A stretch of DNA of 20,310 nucleotides, from NCBI GenBank assembly GCA_946497375.1, contig CAMMKE010000016.1, positions 1-20,310 of the forward strand, written 5' to 3'. The position numbers were made by a program, and so were the translations under genes. The stretch comes from an uncultured Mycoplasmatota bacterium (lineage in GTDB: Bacteria; Bacillota_I; Bacilli_A; RF39; UBA660). Below the pieces are notes generated by a model. That model was not told where the DNA came from. It worked only from the letters and a program-made list of their open reading frames with translations, and searched no databases. Of the stretch, positions 15,639 through 20,310 are shown piece after piece (within the stretch, counting starts at the first letter, position 1; every line of letters starts with the position of its first letter).

Positions 15639-17537
15639 TTAATAAGACTCTAATATTATTTTTTCAGTTCTTTTAATTTCTTCTAAAATCTTATTAATCT
15701 TTACTATCATTAAATCTTCTTTATTATTTAATATCTCCTCTACTCTTATAAATTTATTACTAGTATTATCTAAATAATCATAATCAAAATTAGTAATAGA
15801 CGTAATTAATAAATTATTATCTGCAAGTAAAGAATTTACTATATCTTCAATACTTATAGAATCTTTAGATAATATAGATTCTATAAAGTTATTGTTATCT
15901 TTATTATATAAAAATCTCTTAATAATATTTTCCAGTAACAATTTCAAATAATTATCCCTATTAACACTGCTCGCTAATTCTCTAGCCTTATATTTAGAAG
16001 TAAATTTTAAAGTGTTACCTGTCTTTAAATAATCTATAACAGCATATTCTCCTTGACCACACTTATAAACTTTATTACAAATTACAAGCGCTGTATTAAG
16101 ATCTAATACTGTATTTATATCTTTAAACAATGAATTATCATCTTTAGTGATAGTTACATTTATTTCAGGACTACTTTCTAATAGTTTTAATTCTTCTACA
16201 CGTATATTTAGATAGTCTTTAACTTTATCATAATTAGTCTTAATATTGTTAGTAACTTCTAAACTATTACTGATATTATCACTTGTATTAACAATAGGCC
16301 TATTATTTTCTTTAAGATAATTACTAGATACAAGAGAATCTAAAATAGAACTTTCATATAATGTCTTTAAAATGCTATTAGTATCAAATTCACTTTTAAT
16401 ATTAGGGTTTAATAACACTTCTACAATAAGTCGTTCTATTTCTTTTTCTTTTGAATCAGTCTCTTTATCATGATCAGGAAAATAATCTTCTAAATTTAAA
16501 TCATTATAAGTAATATTAGGATATTTAGGACATGGTTTATGATTTACTAATAAAGCGATAGTATCAATAAAAGCTAACTGAGCATTTATATTGTTTTCTA
16601 AATTTTTTAGTCTATTTTTATATTTTAATATTACTTCATCAATTTCTTTAGTTATTTTATTTTTATAGCTTTTCTCAATATATCGCATATATTCGTTTAT
16701 ATCATAATAAATACCTGCATTTCTAATAATAATTCTACATGTATTTATAATATTATCCTTAGTCAAAACCAAATTTGGTAGATTACTAAAACTCTGATCT
16801 AATATTTCTATTTCTTTAGTATCTTTTATAATTGCATAATATTTACTGTTATCTTCAAGTACATATAAAGCATAAACTAAATTATCACTTTTATTATAAT
16901 TTGACTCTATTATCTGATCATTTATTTTAGCAAAAAGAGAAAATACTCGTTCTGTTTCTTTACCCTTCTTATCATTAACATTAGTTTTAATATTGTTTAT
17001 TAACATATTATTAGTTATATTTAAAAAACTATTTAGTTTAAAAATGTCTTTAGTCATCTTTATGTCATTATAAAGTGGTAATAAATTATCTATATTACTT
17101 TTAGAAAGTTCTAAATTATTTAATTTTACAATATTCTCATTAATTTTTCTAATTAAATTATTATATTCTATAGAACTATTATCATTTTTTAAAAGAAATA
17201 GACTCTTAGTCGTTAAATTATTGTAATTATTAATTAAATTATTAGAGATTACTGTCAAAGCATCTATTTTTTTTCTAATATCCATTTCTTTCTCTAAAGA
17301 TTCTATTTTATTACTGAAATCTTTTTGAATAGTAATGTGAGCATTTAACTCTTCCTTCGGAAAAATATCTTGAACTCTAAGTATTATTTGATTATAATAA
17401 CCTAATAATTGTTTGATAAAGGTTGTCTTAGTTTTAATCTCTTCTAAATTTATAGAATTATTGGTAGTTTTAATAAACTCCTCTATTTCGTGGCTATTAT
17501 CATCGAGTTCTCTTAATAATTCGAAACTATAATTCAT
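15639..17537 (-). CDS. Large hypothetical soluble helical protein
   Basis: A 632-residue protein that I do not recognise. It lacks a signal peptide and membrane segments, so it is probably cytoplasmic. It is very rich in Asn, Ile, Leu, Lys and Asp. The first 170 residues look like long helices or coiled coil (IQKDFSNKIESLEKEMDIRKK). The central part contains beta-like stretches (NLVYALYVLEDNSKYYAIIKD, 225-245 approx.). Another helical stretch follows at about 295-330. The C-terminal part includes EYAVIDYLKTGNTLKFTSKY near residue 515. It is expressed from its own strong promoter (17564-17592) and has AGGAAGTGG as ribosome-binding site. The gene is downstream of, but separated by a terminator from, the anchored-protein operon. 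A scaffold role is possible but unsupported. Confidence 0.75.
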   Translation of the reverse strand: MNYSFELLRELDDNSHEIEEFIKTTNNSINLEEIKTKTTFIKQLLGYYNQIILRVQDIFPKEELNAHITIQKDFSNKIESLEKEMDIRKKIDALTVISNNLINNYNNLTTKSLFLLKNDNSSIEYNNLIRKINENIVKLNNLELSKSNIDNLLPLYNDIKMTKDIFKLNSFLNITNNMLINNIKTNVNDKKGKETERVFSLFAKINDQIIESNYNKSDNLVYALYVLEDNSKYYAIIKDTKEIEILDQSFSNLPNLVLTKDNIINTCRIIIRNAGIYYDINEYMRYIEKSYKNKITKEIDEVILKYKNRLKNLENNINAQLAFIDTIALLVNHKPCPKYPNITYNDLNLEDYFPDHDKETDSKEKEIERLIVEVLLNPNIKSEFDTNSILKTLYESSILDSLVSSNYLKENNRPIVNTSDNISNSLEVTNNIKTNYDKVKDYLNIRVEELKLLESSPEINVTITKDDNSLFKDINTVLDLNTALVICNKVYKCGQGEYAVIDYLKTGNTLKFTSKYKARELASSVNRDNYLKLLLENIIKRFLYNKDNNNFIESILSKDSISIEDIVNSLLADNNLLITSITNFDYDYLDNTSNKFIRVEEILNNKEDLMIVKINKILEEIKRTEKIILESY

Positions 17538-17563
17538 AAAACCACTTCCTATTCTTTAATAAA

Positions 17564-17592
17564 ATTATACCAAAGAAAAAACAAATAGTAAA
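17564..17592 (-). promoter_or_regulatory. Promoter of the 15639-17537 gene
   Basis: TTTACT (17592-17587), 17-base spacer and perfect TATAAT (17569-17564) on the minus strand, about 27 bases before the ATG. The -35 lies within the terminator hairpin of the preceding gene. Confidence 0.7.
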
Positions 17593-17616
17593 ACTATTTT
17601 GTCATACTATTTGTTT
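17575..17616 (-). terminator. Intrinsic terminator of the 17594-20142 operon
   Basis: Twelve-pair perfect stem: arms 17605-17616 and 17579-17590 (AAACAAATAGTA / TACTATTTGTTT in the RNA), 14-base loop, then UUUC on the minus strand after a UUU already in the stem. The upstream arm lies inside the last codons of the preceding gene. Confidence 0.8.
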
Positions 17617-19135
17617 CTGTATTTTCAGCTGTTTCAAAACTTATACTTCCATCAGTATTAACGATGACATTTCCTTCTTCCCCATTAGCCATCGCTTCAA
17701 CTGCTCTTTCTACTTCCTGTTCATTAATAGTTGGGCTTTGCTCAACTGGTACAGTTTCTACAGTTCCTGGTTCTGTATAAGTTGTATCAACAGAAACTGT
17801 ATATTCATCAGTATTAGTATCTTGAACAGGCGTTTGTTCTACTGGAACAACATCACTATTTTGACTTTCATCTTCTAAAGAAGTATCTTGTTTTAGTTCT
17901 TCGTCTGTAGTTACATAATCTTTATCACCTGCTTCTGCTGTTTTATTAGGATCAGGTAATTCTTCAACATAAACATTATCATACTCACCATTATTATCAT
18001 CTAAATTTATATCGTAACTTACATCATCATCAATTGCACCTTCACTGCCTTCAAGTTCTGAATCTAATATAGCGTCTTCTTTAGCAGGAACTTCAATTTC
18101 CTCACTATAATCCTCATCTGTAATTGGTGTTTCTTCTTCAGTAACATTTTGATATGAATCATCTGCATCAGGTTTACTATCATTTCCATTTGATGAGTTG
18201 TTTTTAGAATCATCTAAACTAGCGCTAGGATCTTGAACTGCAAGATATCCTTTATTAATACTGCCAGATTCTTTCTTAGGCTTAGTACTTGTAGAACTAG
18301 ATCCGCCTGAAGTTGATGTAGTACCATTAGAATGTGAAGAACTAGTACTTTTACTATTATCATAACTTGTATCATTAGATTTATTATTAGATGTATTATC
18401 TATTTGTGATATTTTTTTATCCTCTTCTTCATCTTTAATCTTAGCTTCTGCATCTTCTAAAGCTTTATTTGCAATAGTAGCAGCTTCTTTCGCAGCAACT
18501 GATATTTTTACAGCAGAGCTATCTATGTCATTTTTAATATCATTATCGTTATTATTATCATCATCTAGACCAGTTGTTGAACTTAACCCACTGTTAGTAG
18601 GACTTTTACCTCTATTAAGAATTGCCGAACAACCATTTACAAATAGAGCAACAGCTGCAACGGTTGCGACTATTCTAGCAGCTTTTCCTTTTTTAGAAGC
18701 ATTTTTAAAACCTGCTATTCTATCTTTAGCAAAGTTTGCTAACCAACTACATGCCCTAGTTACTTTACCTTTCTTTTCTTCTACATCTTCAAAATCATTT
18801 TCATAAAACTTTTCTTGAGCTTTAATGAAGTTTTTCATTTCTTTCTTTTCATCTACACTAGTCTCTTGCACTTTTTCACTTACATCATCAAGACTAGAAC
18901 AATTAAGATTAAATATTGATGTTTTTTCAGCTATTCTTCTCCTATAATCAACTCTAGAATAATTATCATTTAAGTATTGTAAACAAATTTTTATTGCTTT
19001 GTCATCATCTTTAGTAAAATGATAAGTAACCTTTCCTTTCTCATCTTCTAAGCCATAACAATATAACCAAATTTCACGACCATTCTCATCTTTTTCTTTA
19101 TAACGATAAAATTTTATAACTTTTCTTTCTTCCAT
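17594..19135 (-). CDS. Single-pass membrane protein with cytoplasmic N-domain and acidic disordered tail
   Basis: This protein is about 513 residues from the ATG at 19135, chosen because AGGGG lies 7-8 bases upstream; the in-frame GTG at 19144 sits on that site. Residues 1-60 form a small domain (KVIKFYRYKEKDENGREIWL ... YHFTKDDDKAIKICLQYLND). A charged helical segment follows to about 145, then a membrane segment at 153-172 (ARIVATVAAVALFVNGCSAI) preceded by KKGKAAR, consistent with the N-terminus inside. Residues 173-513 are low complexity: Asp/Glu/Ser/Thr/Asn-rich, with a small repeat VVPVEQTP / TVPVEQSP. The VNGC cysteine is internal and not a normal lipobox. Second gene of the operon, 11 bases after the 19147 gene. 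I do not recognise a family; a surface or wall-spanning role is inferred. Confidence 0.75.
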   Translation of the reverse strand: MEERKVIKFYRYKEKDENGREIWLYCYGLEDEKGKVTYHFTKDDDKAIKICLQYLNDNYSRVDYRRRIAEKTSIFNLNCSSLDDVSEKVQETSVDEKKEMKNFIKAQEKFYENDFEDVEEKKGKVTRACSWLANFAKDRIAGFKNASKKGKAARIVATVAAVALFVNGCSAILNRGKSPTNSGLSSTTGLDDDNNNDNDIKNDIDSSAVKISVAAKEAATIANKALEDAEAKIKDEEEDKKISQIDNTSNNKSNDTSYDNSKSTSSSHSNGTTSTSGGSSSTSTKPKKESGSINKGYLAVQDPSASLDDSKNNSSNGNDSKPDADDSYQNVTEEETPITDEDYSEEIEVPAKEDAILDSELEGSEGAIDDDVSYDINLDDNNGEYDNVYVEELPDPNKTAEAGDKDYVTTDEELKQDTSLEDESQNSDVVPVEQTPVQDTNTDEYTVSVDTTYTEPGTVETVPVEQSPTINEQEVERAVEAMANGEEGNVIVNTDGSISFETAENTETNSMTK

Positions 19136-19146
19136 TGTTAACACCC

Positions 19147-20142
19147 CTATCTCATATTACCTGTATAGGTATATCCTTGATTTATTAAATTAGTATCATT
19201 GTAAGTACTCCATTTAGTATCAGTAGTACCACTGCTAATTAAATTTCTAGTTCTATAACTATAATAGTGAACAGTAGCATACAATACCTTACCAGAAGAA
19301 TCAACTCCTATTCTTTGTCTTCTTGAATATAGTTGAACTTCTCTTAAACAATTAGCATCATTATCACTACATTTAACAGCAGTATATCTATTATTATTAA
19401 GTTGCCAACTACTCCATGAGCTCCAACCCGATAAAACTGGATTAGTAACCTTTTTATATTCATACATTGTTGATACTTGTGATGAACCACTAGAAGTATT
19501 TGTATTTTGATCATTAGCTGGATTGCTTGTACTGTTATTAGTTATATTAGAATTAGTACCAGCATTAGTATTTGTATTAGTATTATTAGAAGTATCACTA
19601 GATTCAGTAATATCTACTTTACTAGTTTCTTCCTTCTTTTCTTCTTTAGTACTATTTTTTTCTTTACTTGTATCTCTTTTACAAATATCATGCTCACAAT
19701 AATCATATCCCCCTACTTTCATAAGTGAATAATCTTCTTTTTTATTACATTTAAGGTTTACTCTTAAAGTATAATCATCTTCATTTTTTGTTAATCTAAT
19801 ATAACTGTTATTAACATCACATGAATTACCATCAGCATCTGTAAAGGCTTCTAATAAATTAGAATTTATCATTTCTCTTAATGTCAACTCATTATTCTCA
19901 CCAACTTCATTTGGTAATCTATCTTTTGTATAATACTTAAAAGCAGCATCTTCCATAGCTTCCAAATTCTCACTAAAAGTTTTATCATAATTAGAAGTTG
20001 CACTACTATTTGTAGAAGTATCTTTTGTAGTTAATTTTGTAACTATAAATATAATTAATATCAAGAAAATTATAACTACTATAGCTTTTAGCAGAATATC
20101 ACGAAGTGGAAATCTTCCTCTTTCATTCTCCTCTGTATACAT
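19147..20142 (-). CDS. Membrane-anchored protein with pilin-head-like module and WSSWSSW C-domain
   Basis: A 331-residue protein with an N-terminal anchor at residues 15-36 (LLKAIVVIIFLILIIFIV) preceded by a charged tail; it has no prepilin GFTxxE motif. Residues about 50-140 resemble the head region of the pilin-like protein at 4256-6277: KYYTKDRLPNEVG, LTLREMINSNLLE, DADGNSCDVNNS, DDYTLRVNLKCNKK. A Ser/Thr/Asn linker (about 155-225) follows. The C-terminal domain has GWSSWSSWQLNNN, a Cys pair and ends KWSTYNDTNLINQGYTYTGN. AGGGGG lies 9 bases before the ATG, behind a perfect consensus promoter, so it should be highly expressed. First gene of an operon with the acidic-tail protein. Function unknown; a cell-surface role is inferred from the anchor. 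Confidence 0.75.
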   Translation of the reverse strand: MYTEENERGRFPLRDILLKAIVVIIFLILIIFIVTKLTTKDTSTNSSATSNYDKTFSENLEAMEDAAFKYYTKDRLPNEVGENNELTLREMINSNLLEAFTDADGNSCDVNNSYIRLTKNEDDYTLRVNLKCNKKEDYSLMKVGGYDYCEHDICKRDTSKEKNSTKEEKKEETSKVDITESSDTSNNTNTNTNAGTNSNITNNSTSNPANDQNTNTSSGSSQVSTMYEYKKVTNPVLSGWSSWSSWQLNNNRYTAVKCSDNDANCLREVQLYSRRQRIGVDSSGKVLYATVHYYSYRTRNLISSGTTDTKWSTYNDTNLINQGYTYTGNMR

Positions 20143-20175
20143 AACTTAATTCCCCCTTTTCCTTAAGTTGGACAT

Positions 20176-20204
20176 ATTATAACATAAAATCTAGCAATTG
20201 TCAA
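20176..20204 (-). promoter_or_regulatory. Perfect consensus promoter of the 20142-17594 operon
   Basis: On the minus strand TTGACA (20204-20199), exactly 17 bases, TATAAT (20181-20176), with a TGT extension before the -10. This is the best sigma-A promoter in the window; the leader is about 27 bases. Confidence 0.9.
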
Positions 20205-20234
20205 CTTTTAAAACTACTAGTGTGACTTTTTTTT

Positions 20235-20278
20235 CAAAATGTCCGCTTTTGCACTTTCGTTTACAAAACAAAATGTCC
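20235..20278. repeat. Direct repeat CAAAATGTCC upstream of consensus promoter
   Basis: CAAAATGTCC occurs at 20235-20244 and 20269-20278, in the same orientation, 34 bases start to start. Both lie upstream of the -35 at 20204-20199. The spacing of about three helical turns would suit a regulator binding one face of the DNA. Confidence 0.5.
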
Positions 20279-20287
20279 TATTATAAA
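20260..20287 (+). promoter_or_regulatory. Possible divergent promoter at right edge
   Basis: TTTACA, a 16-base spacer and TATAAA on the plus strand, overlapping one CAAAATGTCC repeat. It could drive a gene beyond the window. Confidence 0.3.
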
Positions 20288-20310
20288 AATTAGTAAAAAA
20301 AATTGATTTA

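Noticed and set aside
18525..18806. Plus-strand open frames at 18525-18806 and 19507-19728
   Set aside because: They are antisense to well-supported minus-strand genes and reflect their low-complexity codons.
1..20310. CRISPR array, tRNA or rRNA genes, insertion sequence or prophage genes
   Set aside because: No regularly spaced repeats, cloverleaf-like sequences, transposase, integrase or phage structural genes were recognised on either strand.

Overview
The window is AT-rich (roughly 30% GC by eye), uses ordinary bacterial start sites with strong purine-rich ribosome-binding sites, and keeps TGA as a stop (the 4256-6277 gene ends in TGA while Trp is encoded by TGG). It carries a dnaG-rpoD-trmK order typical of Bacillota, plus a short archaeal/eukaryal-type AspRS. 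Together these suggest a low-GC Bacillota, probably one of the uncultured gut Bacilli or Mollicutes-like lineages, with a cell surface rich in anchored Ser/Thr/Asn-rich proteins. The lineage is inference; no rRNA is present.

Layout: most genes run on the minus strand. (1) 1-1803: 3'-truncated gene for a membrane-anchored surface protein with two repeats ending in W-T-L-T-P-Y ... G-V-R-P-S-I-N-L. Each repeat holds a short GC-rich, adenine-poor patch that looks like the variable repeat of a diversity-generating retroelement (DGR). (2) 1868-6277: an apparent operon of a pilin-like protein with Ig-like domains, a WG-repeat anchored protein and trpS. (3) 6383-6748 (+): small TIGR04086-type membrane protein. 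(4) 6751-10246: macromolecular synthesis operon dnaG-rpoD-trmK, preceded by a palindrome-rich control region (10247-10539). (5) 10540-11814: two convergent unknown genes sharing one terminator. (6) 11870-14529: hisS-aspS operon with overlapping genes and a terminator. (7) 14650-15435 (+): protein-kinase-like gene with its own promoter and terminator. (8) 15639-17537: large unknown soluble protein. (9) 17594-20142: two-gene operon of anchored proteins behind a perfect consensus promoter, the first sharing a pilin-head-like module with the pilin-like protein of region 2.

Two themes run together: core information processing (primase, sigma factor, tRNA methyltransferase, three aminoacyl-tRNA synthetases) and cell-surface display (pilin-like, WG-repeat, TasA-like/C-type-lectin-like and acidic-tailed anchored proteins). 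The most notable observation is the pair of DGR-like variable repeats at the left end. No reverse transcriptase or template repeat lies in this window, so the DGR reading is a hypothesis whose decisive test lies just off the left edge or elsewhere in the genome.
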